A DNA stretch of 6,806 bases from Candidatus Brocadiaceae bacterium (GCA_003567495.1 PWZK01000140.1:1-6806); one strand, 5' to 3'; positions 1 to 6,584 are shown, counted from the stretch's first letter. Translations and numbers: made by a program. Notes: generated from the sequence alone by a model not told the origin.

Positions 1-10
1 AGTTGCCTTT

Positions 11-93
11 TGTAGCGCAGGCGTCCCGCCTGCATCGTACGGGAGGCCGGGGCGCTACACAAAAACGAATGCAGGCGAGGACGCCTGCGCTAC
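11..93. repeat. REP-like palindromic inverted-repeat pair
   Basis: Two arms, 12-35 and 69-93, are reverse complements of each other except for one inserted base. Each arm is itself a hairpin: GCAGGCG (17-23) pairs with CGCCTGC (27-33) around a 3-nt loop, and the same 7-bp stem recurs at 71-77/82-88 around a 4-nt loop. A third piece, GCGCTACA (52-59), is the exact complement of TGTAGCGC (11-18), so the left half can also fold as a self-contained unit with an imperfect inner stem. This organisation matches REP/BIME-type elements, which are usually dispersed in many copies between genes and moved by RAYT (IS200-like) transposases. No such transposase gene lies in the window. The structure is directly visible; the dispersed-family assignment is inference. 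Confidence 0.8.
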
Positions 94-169
94 TTTTAAC
101 GTGGTTTACTGAATATATACGTTTGGTGTCTGTATATCCTGCAATCACTCAATCAACGGGCCCGATGCC

Positions 170-1291
170 ATGCAAATAGATGAATTAACGCACACGAAGA
201 CAACCGAACTGCTTTCCGGACTCCAGGGTATTTGCGATTATATCTGCGAGAACATGTACAGGAGCCCGGAAACGGTGTGGAATTATGCGTTGAAAATGCT
301 GGTGGAACTAACCGGCGCAAATGCTGCAAATATCAGGCTGGCCGACGAAGATAAAGATAAACTCTTTCTTAAGGCCAGTTACGGGGTGAGTGAAAGGTAT
401 AAAGACGCCAAGCCGGCGCTTTCGATTGGAATGAGCATCGCCGGGCGCGCATTTGAAAGCGAAGAACTCTATGCTATCGAGGATTTGAGAGAAAACCACC
501 GCTACAGACTGCCGGAATATGCATCAAGGGAGGGGATTATTTCCCTGCTGTCAGCTCCGCTTTCTACGGGAAACAGAAAGCTGGGGGTTTTAAGCATCTA
601 TTACGCAATGCCAAAGAAGTTTTCCGCTCAGGAAAAAAAGTTCTTCGGTGTCCTTGCCAATTTCCTCGCCACGACGTTTACCACACACGTCCTGCACCAT
701 GAGCTCCAGCAATCTTATCTGGACATAGCACAAACTCTTGCACTGACACTTGAGCAGAAGGACAGTTATACGAACGGACATTCAAAAAAGGTCGGAGAGC
801 TGGCCGTGAAAATCGCGGAGCAAATGGGGGTGGAAGCCGGCGACACAGAGCTGTTGGCCAAAATGAGCGCCCTGCACGATATCGGCAAGATCATGATAGA
901 TTCGAGCATACTGAACAAACCGGACAAATTGACCGAGCAGGAATGGACGGTTGTGAAAAAACACCCTGTCGCCGGCTCGGAAATACTGAAGCCCATAGCA
1001 AGGTTTGCCGAAGGACTGCCGATGATCAAAAGCCACCACGAGCGCTACGACGGCAAAGGCTACCCCGACGGACTCAAGGGGGACGAACTGCCGCTTCTTG
1101 CACGGATAATAGCCGTAGCCGACGCTTACGACGCCATGACTTCCGATCGTCCTTACAGAAAAAAACTGACCGATGAGAAAGCAAGAAAAGAACTGCTCGA
1201 TAATGCCGACAAGCAGTTCGATAAAAAGGTGGTTTTTACACTGCTCGATCTGTTGGACGAAGAGAAAAAATGCACACAAAAAACGGGCTGA
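170..1291 (+). CDS. GAF domain HD-GYP phosphodiesterase (predicted c-di-GMP hydrolase)
   Basis: This 373-residue cytoplasmic protein has an N-terminal GAF sensor domain (about residues 28-172), a short helical linker (173-190) and a C-terminal HD-GYP domain (about 184-365). HD-GYP enzymes hydrolyse cyclic di-GMP to pGpG and GMP at a two- or three-metal centre. The expected residues are present: H204 (NGHSKKV), H236-D237 with K240 (LHDIGK), H265 (KKHPVAG), H289-H290, the GYP signature at 297-299 (HHERYDGKGYPDG), and D318 in ADAYDAMTSDRPYR. It is therefore predicted to be active. The GAF domain probably binds a small ligand that sets activity; which ligand cannot be read from sequence. No signal peptide or membrane segment is seen. 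The ATG at 170 begins a natural N-terminus, but no convincing ribosome binding site or promoter precedes it. An ATG at 165 is out of frame. It ends 63 bp before the next gene, so cotranscription is possible. Domain call is firm; the nucleotide substrate is inferred from the family. Confidence 0.93.
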   Translation: MQIDELTHTKTTELLSGLQGICDYICENMYRSPETVWNYALKMLVELTGANAANIRLADEDKDKLFLKASYGVSERYKDAKPALSIGMSIAGRAFESEELYAIEDLRENHRYRLPEYASREGIISLLSAPLSTGNRKLGVLSIYYAMPKKFSAQEKKFFGVLANFLATTFTTHVLHHELQQSYLDIAQTLALTLEQKDSYTNGHSKKVGELAVKIAEQMGVEAGDTELLAKMSALHDIGKIMIDSSILNKPDKLTEQEWTVVKKHPVAGSEILKPIARFAEGLPMIKSHHERYDGKGYPDGLKGDELPLLARIIAVADAYDAMTSDRPYRKKLTDEKARKELLDNADKQFDKKVVFTLLDLLDEEKKCTQKTG

Positions 1292-1344
1292 GACGCCGCA
1301 GGCCGGACGACATTTCATTGTAAAACGTTTTTAAAGCGGAAGGG

Positions 1345-1357
1345 GTAATTTGTTTTG
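1345..1357 (+). promoter_or_regulatory. TTG start codon context with upstream purine-rich ribosome binding site
   Basis: The phosphoesterase reading frame opens with TTG at 1355-1357. A strong Shine-Dalgarno-like stretch, GGAAGGGG, ends at 1345, about 9 nt upstream. The protein then begins MIAIVSDLHAN, with the catalytic DxH motif at residues 7-9, exactly where this family places it. No ATG could give a full domain, so TTG is the likely start. It is the best ribosome binding site in the window. Confidence 0.75.
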
Positions 1358-2110
1358 ATTGCAATAGTATCTGACCTTCATGCCAATCTCGAGGCGACTC
1401 GTGCCGTGATGGCGGATATAGAAAAGCATAAAGCCTCCGAGGTGGTATGCCTCGGCGACATCATAGGCTACGGGCCCAACCCAGTCGAATGCCTGGACAT
1501 AGCCATGGATTTCAGGGTTGTCGTGATGGGAAACCATGAAAAGGCACTCCTTACGCATATGGACGCTGCAAATTTCAATGAGACCGCCAGAAAATCGATT
1601 GAATGGACGCGGGGCCGGCTGAATATATGGTCGCCGGAAAACCGCGAAACAAATGCACGCAGGTGGGATTTCACGGGCGACCTGAAAGATATACACAAAG
1701 ACGAAGGGATAACATATGTACACGGCACGCCCCGCTATCCGACCCTTGAATATCTGTATGCAGACGATCTGAATTTTCCGGGAAAGATGGAGGCGATATT
1801 CAGCTACATCGATCAGGTCTGCTTTAACGGGCACACTCATATGCCCGGCATATGGACCGCGGACATGGTTTTCGTATCCGTCACCGAAGCCAATTACAGA
1901 TACAGGCTTACGCAAAAGAAAACTATAATAAACGTCGGCAGCGTAGGCCAGCCCAGAGACGGTGATAAAAGGGCCTGTTACGTTCTGATGGACGACGAAA
2001 GGGTGATTTTCAGGCGTGTGGAATACCCTTTCAACAAAACAGCGGCGAAAATAAAAGCCATACCGGAAATCAACCCATCGCTTGCATACCGGCTGACAGT
2101 GGCAAGATAA
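1355..2110 (+). CDS. calcineurin-like metallophosphoesterase
   Basis: The 251-residue protein has the complete metallophosphoesterase motif set: D7-x-H9 (SDLHAN), G34-D35 in GDIIGYGP, G59-N60-H61-E62, H123 in VHGTPR, and G159-H160-T161-H162. These residues hold the two-metal centre that hydrolyses phosphomonoesters or phosphodiesters. The GSVGQPRDGD stretch (195-204) and the small size place it with the bacterial/archaeal YfcE/MJ0936-like branch, whose natural substrates are mostly unknown. A region of about 50 residues between GNHE and VHGTPR (roughly 65-115) forms a probable lid that would shape specificity. No signal peptide is present, so it should be cytoplasmic. It follows the HD-GYP gene on the same strand after 63 bp with its own good ribosome binding site. 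A long open frame on the opposite strand (2161 down to 1331) is a shadow of this gene. The family is certain; the substrate is not. Confidence 0.93.
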   Translation: MIAIVSDLHANLEATRAVMADIEKHKASEVVCLGDIIGYGPNPVECLDIAMDFRVVVMGNHEKALLTHMDAANFNETARKSIEWTRGRLNIWSPENRETNARRWDFTGDLKDIHKDEGITYVHGTPRYPTLEYLYADDLNFPGKMEAIFSYIDQVCFNGHTHMPGIWTADMVFVSVTEANYRYRLTQKKTIINVGSVGQPRDGDKRACYVLMDDERVIFRRVEYPFNKTAAKIKAIPEINPSLAYRLTVAR

Positions 2111-2119
2111 ACCTGCCCA

Positions 2120-2155
2120 GGCAGTCCAGGCAGTCCAGGGTGTCCATGGTGTCCA
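2120..2155. repeat. four tandem 9-bp units
   Basis: Four consecutive 9-bp units start 10 bp after the phosphoesterase stop codon: GGCAGTCCA (2120-2128), GGCAGTCCA (2129-2137), GGGTGTCCA (2138-2146) and TGGTGTCCA (2147-2155). All end in TCCA, and the two halves differ by small substitutions. A further weak unit may precede them at 2111-2119. Their function is unknown. Similar GTCCA-rich tandem tracts occur between genes in some environmental bacteria (recollection, not tested). Confidence 0.85.
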
Positions 2156-2168
2156 TAACAAAAACGCT

Positions 2169-2211
2169 CGGCCTTGAATAATTCACGGCCGCCACCATTT
2201 GATTTTTTTTT
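2169..2211 (+). terminator. possible terminator: interrupted hairpin followed by a T-run
   Basis: CGGCC (2169-2173) pairs with GGCCG (2187-2191). Inside, TGAA (2175-2178) pairs with TTCA (2182-2185) around a 3-nt loop, with one T/C mismatch between the two stems. Nine consecutive T residues follow at 2203-2211. The 11-nt gap between stem and T-run is longer than in a standard intrinsic terminator, so this is tentative. If real, it ends the phosphoesterase transcript and separates it from yidC. Confidence 0.35.
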
Positions 2212-2296
2212 CATTTTACGAGACAATGTAACAGAAGGCACAATTTCAGGCATCCCGATTTGTTTTTGGAATTACCTTTTTCACAAAAACGGTTCA

Positions 2297-4345
2297 ATGG
2301 ACAAAAAGACTCTTATACAATTTATATTTATCAGCGCCATTATTCTTCTCATCTGGGAGGTAACGGGGCGTTTTTTTGATTTCACGCCGCCGACGCACCC
2401 GCCCGCACCCGAAGAGCCAGCCGACTATCCGCGGGAAGAAACCCCGACGACGGACGTGCCGGAGCTGGAAACGGAAAAACCATCGGTCGAAGAAGAAATC
2501 CGGGAAGTGACCGAGCACGAAGTGAAAGAGGGACTGGAGATTAAAAACGACCGTATAAAAGCCCGTTGGTCGAACCGTGGCGCGGGACTTCAAAGTCTCG
2601 AGCTGAGCGAATACAGGGCGCCTTATTTTGAAAATGAGAGCAAATCAGTCCTGGAAAGGCCTGTTCTGACACTTCTGAGTGAGTTGCAGGAAGGCACTTA
2701 CAGCGATGTCATAGAAGAAATAACTTTTATAACCATCTCCGAGGGGCGTATAAGCACCGAGCGCATCAAGCTGGAGGATCATGTTTTTGAAGTTCTGAGC
2801 CATTCACCCCGGGACATTAAGTTTCATACAACCGCAGGGGACAGGCTTGGGATAACAAAGCAAGTCACACTGAAACAGGACACGTATCACTACGACACAA
2901 AATTGGAATTCAGCAACCTGACCGCCGGGGAGATAGAGTTCGAATACAAGCTCCGGTCGGCGGCCGGTATCGAAAGGGAGATGCTTCAAACCCGCTACCT
3001 CTCCACCGCAGTTGCCGTGCAGAACGGAGGGCGGATGGACATCGACCTGATAAGGCCGGGCGATATAGGAGCGGGAAACCGTTTGAATGAATCCACCAAT
3101 ATCGCATGGACCGGGGTGCTGAGCCAGTATTTCGCCGCGATGCTCTGGCCGGATTCACCCGGGAAATGGGTGCGCTCGGTGGAATCGCGGCAGATCACCG
3201 AGACCTCCATCAAGGAGGGCGCAGGACGATGGAGCGAGCTGAGAGGAGGCGAATCCGGCAACACCCACCGACTGGCAAGCCTGGCCGAAGACAACCCGAA
3301 CGCCACTACGGTCATACAATCCAGGACGGTGAATCTCCCCGCCGGAGAAAACCTGAGCCACGAATACAGGATGATAACGGTTCCCCTGGTCTCAGGCATA
3401 CTCGACTCCTACGCACCAAGCCTGTCGTCGGACATCAGATCGGGCCGGACGCCTCTGTTCACAAGGATTCTGTCGTTGGGCACCATCACCTTTCTCGCGC
3501 CCCTGATGGTGGCCATACTGGATTTTTTTTATTCCATAATTCCCAATTACGGGGTCGCGATAATACTTCTTACGCTGCTGGTTCGCGGCGTGTTGCATCC
3601 CCTGACACGCTCAAGCCAGATCAGCATGCACAAAATGAAGAAGCTCCAGCCGCATCTCCAGGAGCTGATGAAAAAACACGGGGATGATAAACAAAAAATG
3701 GCCCGGGAACAATGGAGTCTGTATTCCAAATACGGCGTGCATCCAATGAAGGGCTGTTTCCCGATGCTTCTGCAAATGCCGGTATTTCTTGCTCTTTTCA
3801 AAACGCTCAGGACGTCCGTTCAGCTGCGCCAGGCCACATTCGTTCCCGGCTGGATAAACGATCTTAGCCAGCCTGATACTGTCTGGGAGCTGCCCTTTTC
3901 GCTACCGATACTTGGCAGCGACCTTAACATCCTCCCGTTCGTGATGGTCGTGGCGTGGATGATGAACCAGCATTTGACCCCCACCCCATCGGACCCCAAG
4001 ACGCAGCAGCAACAAAAAATGATGAAATGGCTGCCCGTAGTCTTCGCATTTATGTTCTACAATTTTGCAAGCGGCCTGCTCCTGTACATAACATGCAGCA
4101 GTTTTGTCGGCGCCATAGAGCACTGGCTGATACGAAAAAAAGCCGAAGGCATAGAACTGGTCCCGGTTGAACAGACAAAAAAAGAAAAAGCTGCTGCACA
4201 GAAGAAGACACAAAAAGCCCGATCCGACCCCCGAAACGGGAAAAAGGGCGGCAAGAAAGGCTGGCTGGAACGCATCATGGAAGCGGAAGAACAGAAGAAA
4301 AAAAGCAGCCGCCAGCTGAGAAACAAAAAAAATAAAGAAAAATAA
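2297..4345 (+). CDS. yidC: membrane protein insertase YidC/Oxa1/Alb3 family
   Basis: YidC inserts and folds inner-membrane proteins, alone or with SecYEG. The 682-residue product starts with a transmembrane anchor (about 7-21), then a Pro/Glu-rich linker (about 29-75). A large periplasmic P1 beta-domain follows (about 77-370), and then the conserved insertase core (about 395-612). Within the core, TM2 carries the conserved arginine R430 (LLVRGVLHPLT). The cytoplasmic hairpin includes LQPHLQELMKKHGDDKQKM, followed by GCFPMLLQMPVFLALF (TM3) and three more hydrophobic segments ending in WLIRKK. It is longer than the roughly 548-residue E. coli protein, owing to the acidic linker and a Lys/Arg-rich tail of about 70 residues (613-682). 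The open frame could begin at a TTG at 2174, but the ATG at 2297 puts the start directly before TM1 (MDKKTLIQFIFIS), as in other YidC proteins. No clear Shine-Dalgarno precedes it. The usual rpmH-rnpA neighbours are absent. Identity is firm; the exact start is probable. Confidence 0.96.
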   Translation: MDKKTLIQFIFISAIILLIWEVTGRFFDFTPPTHPPAPEEPADYPREETPTTDVPELETEKPSVEEEIREVTEHEVKEGLEIKNDRIKARWSNRGAGLQSLELSEYRAPYFENESKSVLERPVLTLLSELQEGTYSDVIEEITFITISEGRISTERIKLEDHVFEVLSHSPRDIKFHTTAGDRLGITKQVTLKQDTYHYDTKLEFSNLTAGEIEFEYKLRSAAGIEREMLQTRYLSTAVAVQNGGRMDIDLIRPGDIGAGNRLNESTNIAWTGVLSQYFAAMLWPDSPGKWVRSVESRQITETSIKEGAGRWSELRGGESGNTHRLASLAEDNPNATTVIQSRTVNLPAGENLSHEYRMITVPLVSGILDSYAPSLSSDIRSGRTPLFTRILSLGTITFLAPLMVAILDFFYSIIPNYGVAIILLTLLVRGVLHPLTRSSQISMHKMKKLQPHLQELMKKHGDDKQKMAREQWSLYSKYGVHPMKGCFPMLLQMPVFLALFKTLRTSVQLRQATFVPGWINDLSQPDTVWELPFSLPILGSDLNILPFVMVVAWMMNQHLTPTPSDPKTQQQQKMMKWLPVVFAFMFYNFASGLLLYITCSSFVGAIEHWLIRKKAEGIELVPVEQTKKEKAAAQKKTQKARSDPRNGKKGGKKGWLERIMEAEEQKKKSSRQLRNKKNKEK

Positions 4346-4353
4346 TCCCTGCT

Positions 4354-5061
4354 ATGAACACATCTGAAAAAAACAATTCAAGGCCAAACATCGGCGCCGA
4401 ACTCAACGCTCTGAGAGAACAGGTGCTCTCGCTGGCAAGCATAGTCGAATCGCTTTTCGCCGAATCCATAATCGCACTGGTCGACGGCGACAGCGATGCC
4501 GCCCATGAGGCCCAACTGGAAGACTACAGAGCCCATAACGTGTGGCTTAAAGCCGATTCATTGTCGGTGAGCCTCCTTTCCACCGGCAAGCTGGAGCTCA
4601 AAGAGGTGCACTTGATATGTGCCATGGCACATATTGCACTCAATCTCAAAAGGATGGCCGATAAGGGCATAAAAATCGCCCGCATGATAAATGAGTGCCC
4701 CGTCGATTCTTTGCCGGCGGGCACCTGCAGGGATAAGCTTTCGAAGATGACTGACATCTCGCAAACCATGTTCAGCAACAGCATCGAAGCTTTTATCAAC
4801 AAAGATCCATCGGAAGCGAACGGGCTCCACCCGCTTTACAAGGAAGTTAATGAACTTGCAGCCGAATTGCACAGGTGCGTAAATGAAGAATTAAAAACAA
4901 CAAAATCCCTGCCGCTTGAGGCCGGCACCGCACTCGTGGTGATAGGCGAGAACATTGCGAATATTGCGGAATTTGCTCTTGACAACGGCAACTGCGTGGC
5001 CAGGCTCTATCCGGAAAACAACCATCGCAGCTCGAGCGATCTGGATGGGGAGAGGGAATGA
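4354..5061 (+). CDS. PhoU-like two-repeat helical protein with altered metal motifs
   Basis: This 235-residue, largely helical, soluble protein has two PhoU-type three-helix repeats (about 14-112 and 125-218). PhoU proteins bind metal clusters and restrain phosphate uptake through PstSCAB and the PhoR kinase, or regulate other phosphate carriers. The first repeat ends in KRMADKGIKIAR (99-110) and the second in VVIGENIANIAE (195-206). These align with the canonical E-R-x-x-D...N-I-A segments. The leading glutamate is K99 in repeat 1 and V195 in repeat 2. The aspartate is kept as D103 in repeat 1 but is E199 in repeat 2. Metal binding is therefore probably weakened. It starts 8 bp after the yidC stop without a clear ribosome binding site, which suggests cotranscription and translational coupling with yidC. 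No pst or phoBR genes are in the window. The fold assignment is good; a role in phosphate control is inference, and a divergent chaperone-like or transporter-accessory role is possible. Confidence 0.82.
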   Translation: MNTSEKNNSRPNIGAELNALREQVLSLASIVESLFAESIIALVDGDSDAAHEAQLEDYRAHNVWLKADSLSVSLLSTGKLELKEVHLICAMAHIALNLKRMADKGIKIARMINECPVDSLPAGTCRDKLSKMTDISQTMFSNSIEAFINKDPSEANGLHPLYKEVNELAAELHRCVNEELKTTKSLPLEAGTALVVIGENIANIAEFALDNGNCVARLYPENNHRSSSDLDGERE

Positions 5062-5074
5062 TTGAAGAAAAGAC

Positions 5075-5153
5075 TGGTCGGGGCGCCCGGATTCGAACCG
5101 GGGACCTCTACCTCCCCATGGTAGCGCGCTAAGCCAGGCTGCGCCACGCCCCG
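5075..5153 (-). tRNA. tRNA-Pro (anticodon GGG)
   Basis: Read on the minus strand, the sequence folds as a full cloverleaf. The 7-bp acceptor stem is CGGGGCG/CGCCCCG (5147-5153 with 5079-5085). The D arm has a GCGC stem and 11-nt loop (5126-5144). The anticodon stem is CTACC/GGTAG (5120-5124 with 5108-5112). The variable region has 5 nt, and the T arm is CCCGG with loop TTCGAAT (5086-5102). The anticodon loop ATGGGGA (5113-5119) carries GGG at 5115-5117, reading proline codons CCC and CCU. Discriminator A (5078) and a genome-encoded CCA (5075-5077) are present. The gene converges on the PhoU-like gene, with 13 bp between its 3' end and that stop codon. It diverges from the glycosyltransferase gene. 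Confidence 0.97.
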
Positions 5154-5169
5154 AACCATACGAAACACC

Positions 5170-5198
5170 ATTATAGCAGAGCGGCGGTTTAAACGCAA
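5170..5198 (-). promoter_or_regulatory. sigma-70-type promoter for tRNA-Pro
   Basis: On the minus strand a perfect -10 box TATAAT (5170-5175) lies exactly 17 bp downstream of TTGCGT (5193-5198), which matches three of six -35 consensus positions. Transcription would start near 5163, about 10 nt before the mature tRNA 5' end, a normal leader length. No comparable promoter for the divergent glycosyltransferase gene was recognised in the same 82-bp interval. Confidence 0.75.
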
Positions 5199-5235
5199 AT
5201 AAAGGACATCCCGAGGGCAAAAAAAACAGGACACC

Positions 5236-6537
5236 ATGAACATAGCAATGTTCACAAATGCCTACCCGCCACACGTGGGCGGCGTGGCAAGTTCGGTATC
5301 CAGAACAGTAGCTGCTCTTAAAAAACTGGGACATTCCATACTTGTGGTAGCCCCTGATTACGGGCAGGAAGGCGACAGCGACCCGAAAGGTGTGATACGT
5401 CTTCAATCCATTAAAAACGTTTCGGGGAGCGACTTCTCGATTCCATTTCCATTTTCGATGGAATTGAGAGAAGAGCTAAGCAGCTTTTCGCCCGACATAA
5501 TTCACTCACACTATCCCCTGCTTGTCGGCGACATGGCGCTTCGATACGGAGCGCTTGAGCAGATACCGGTAGTTTTCACGCACCACACACGCTACGAAGC
5601 CTACGGGGACCTGCTGCCGTGGGACGTAGAAGGTTTTGAATCTTTTATAACAGAGCTATCTGCGGGTTATGCAAACCTCTGCAGCAGGGTGCTGGTTCCG
5701 ACGAAAGGAATGGTCGGTCTGCTTCGCAACAGTGGCGTGAAAACACCCATCAGCGTCATACCGACGGGCGTGGATCTTTTGCAATTCTCCGAAGGCACCG
5801 GCGCCAGGGTGCGCCGTAAATACGGAATAGATTCGGGAGCCTTCGTTGCAGGCTATATCGGCAGGCTAGCGCCGGAAAAGAATCTTGATTTCTGGTCGCA
5901 AGCCGTATGCGAGTTTTTGGAAAAACACCCCGGTTCACATGCGATGGTAGTAGGCGAGGGCAAGTGCGCGACGCGAATTATGAAATCCTTCGAACGCAGA
6001 AAACTTTCCGGTCGTCTCACCATGACGGGCACACTCAAGGGCCAAAGCCTGGTAGACGCCTATCATGCGGCGGACGTTTTTGCATTTGCCTCAACCCGCG
6101 AAACGCAGGGCCTGGTCCTGGTTGAAGCGCTGGCGTCGGGCTGCCCGGTAGTGGCTCTCGACGCCCCTTGCGTGCGCGATGTGATTTCTGACGGAGAGGA
6201 CGGATACCTGGTCAAATCACACAGCCCGCGCTCTTTTGCAGATGCACTGGGTGAGTTTGCAAACATGAACAGCATGCATTATGATAATATATGTAAAAAA
6301 GCAACCGAAAATGCACAGCGTTTTGACATCAACGCCTGTACAAGGAAAACGTTAAGGCTTTACTCGGAGCTCACAAACGACAGAAGGCCCGGCGTTATGG
6401 AAATAACCGGATGGCTGGCGCTGGGGGAGCTTGCCGGGCGCGAAATAAAACTGTGGAAAAACCGCTTTCAGGCACTGGCCGGCGCGCTGTTGGAAAAAAG
6501 AGCAAAAAAGGATTCCGAATCGTCCGGTCAAGGTTAA
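5236..6537 (+). CDS. GT4 family glycosyltransferase, diacylglycerol glucosyltransferase-like
   Basis: The 433-residue GT-B fold enzyme transfers a sugar from a nucleotide donor with retention of configuration. The N-terminal acceptor domain (about 1-190) begins MNIAMFTNAYPPHVGGVASS, with the glycine-rich loop G15-G16 and the acceptor-site stretch FTHHTRYEAYG (114-124). The C-terminal donor domain (about 200-380) shows GYIGRLAPEKN (206-216, R210 and K215) and the E-x7-E motif E289...E297 in RETQGLVLVEALASG. The HTRYE-type motif and overall pattern resemble bacterial alpha-glucosyl-diacylglycerol synthases and related phosphatidyl-inositol mannosyltransferases. A lipid acceptor is therefore likely but unproven. 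The tail (about 386-425) is a basic amphipathic helical stretch that could hold the enzyme on the inner membrane; there is no transmembrane segment. The ATG at 5236 is chosen because the conserved first beta strand starts there. A weak AGGA at 5228-5231 is only 4 nt away. A hairpin overlaps the start codon. A trailing gene-free region follows. Confidence 0.93.
   Translation: MNIAMFTNAYPPHVGGVASSVSRTVAALKKLGHSILVVAPDYGQEGDSDPKGVIRLQSIKNVSGSDFSIPFPFSMELREELSSFSPDIIHSHYPLLVGDMALRYGALEQIPVVFTHHTRYEAYGDLLPWDVEGFESFITELSAGYANLCSRVLVPTKGMVGLLRNSGVKTPISVIPTGVDLLQFSEGTGARVRRKYGIDSGAFVAGYIGRLAPEKNLDFWSQAVCEFLEKHPGSHAMVVGEGKCATRIMKSFERRKLSGRLTMTGTLKGQSLVDAYHAADVFAFASTRETQGLVLVEALASGCPVVALDAPCVRDVISDGEDGYLVKSHSPRSFADALGEFANMNSMHYDNICKKATENAQRFDINACTRKTLRLYSELTNDRRPGVMEITGWLALGELAGREIKLWKNRFQALAGALLEKRAKKDSESSGQG
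5237..5254 (+). promoter_or_regulatory. inverted repeat overlapping the glycosyltransferase start codon
   Basis: TGAACAT (5237-5243) and ATGTTCA (5248-5254) are perfect 7-bp complements around the tetraloop AGCA. In mRNA the stem would include the U and G of the AUG. It could dampen initiation or be a protein-binding palindrome. It may equally be a coincidence of coding for NIAMF, a conserved N-terminus. Confidence 0.35.
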
Positions 6538-6584
6538 CCTTAGGCGCTTAATATCGCAACATCGGGACGGCAATTACGAATGAG

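Noticed and set aside
95..169. Promoter for the HD-GYP gene in the AT-rich stretch with TATATA and TATATC
   Set aside because: No -35-like hexamer lies at 16-18 bp spacing from either candidate -10.
782..1318. A 178-codon open frame on the minus strand opposite the HD-GYP domain
   Set aside because: It is antisense to a highly conserved catalytic domain and has no domain of its own.
1322..1331. AAAACGTTTT palindrome after the HD-GYP gene as a terminator
   Set aside because: It has no loop, is AT-rich and weak, and is not followed by a proper T-run before the next ribosome binding site.
1331..2161. A 276-codon open frame on the minus strand opposite the phosphoesterase
   Set aside because: The + strand carries every metallophosphoesterase motif in order. 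The antisense product has no recognisable domain and begins with translated 9-bp repeats (TPWTPWTAW-like).
2174..2296. Upstream TTG extension of yidC by 41 codons
   Set aside because: The added residues have no YidC similarity, would put extra sequence before the TM1 anchor, and overlap the hairpin and T-run. The ATG at 2297 fits the family.
5007..5255. Minus-strand open frame across the tRNA, starting MNIAMF
   Set aside because: It runs through the tRNA-Pro gene, and its start mirrors the glycosyltransferase start only because of the inverted repeat there.
6531..6540. AGGTTAACCT palindrome at the glycosyltransferase stop
   Set aside because: A 10-bp palindrome without loop or T-run is common by chance and cannot be called a terminator.
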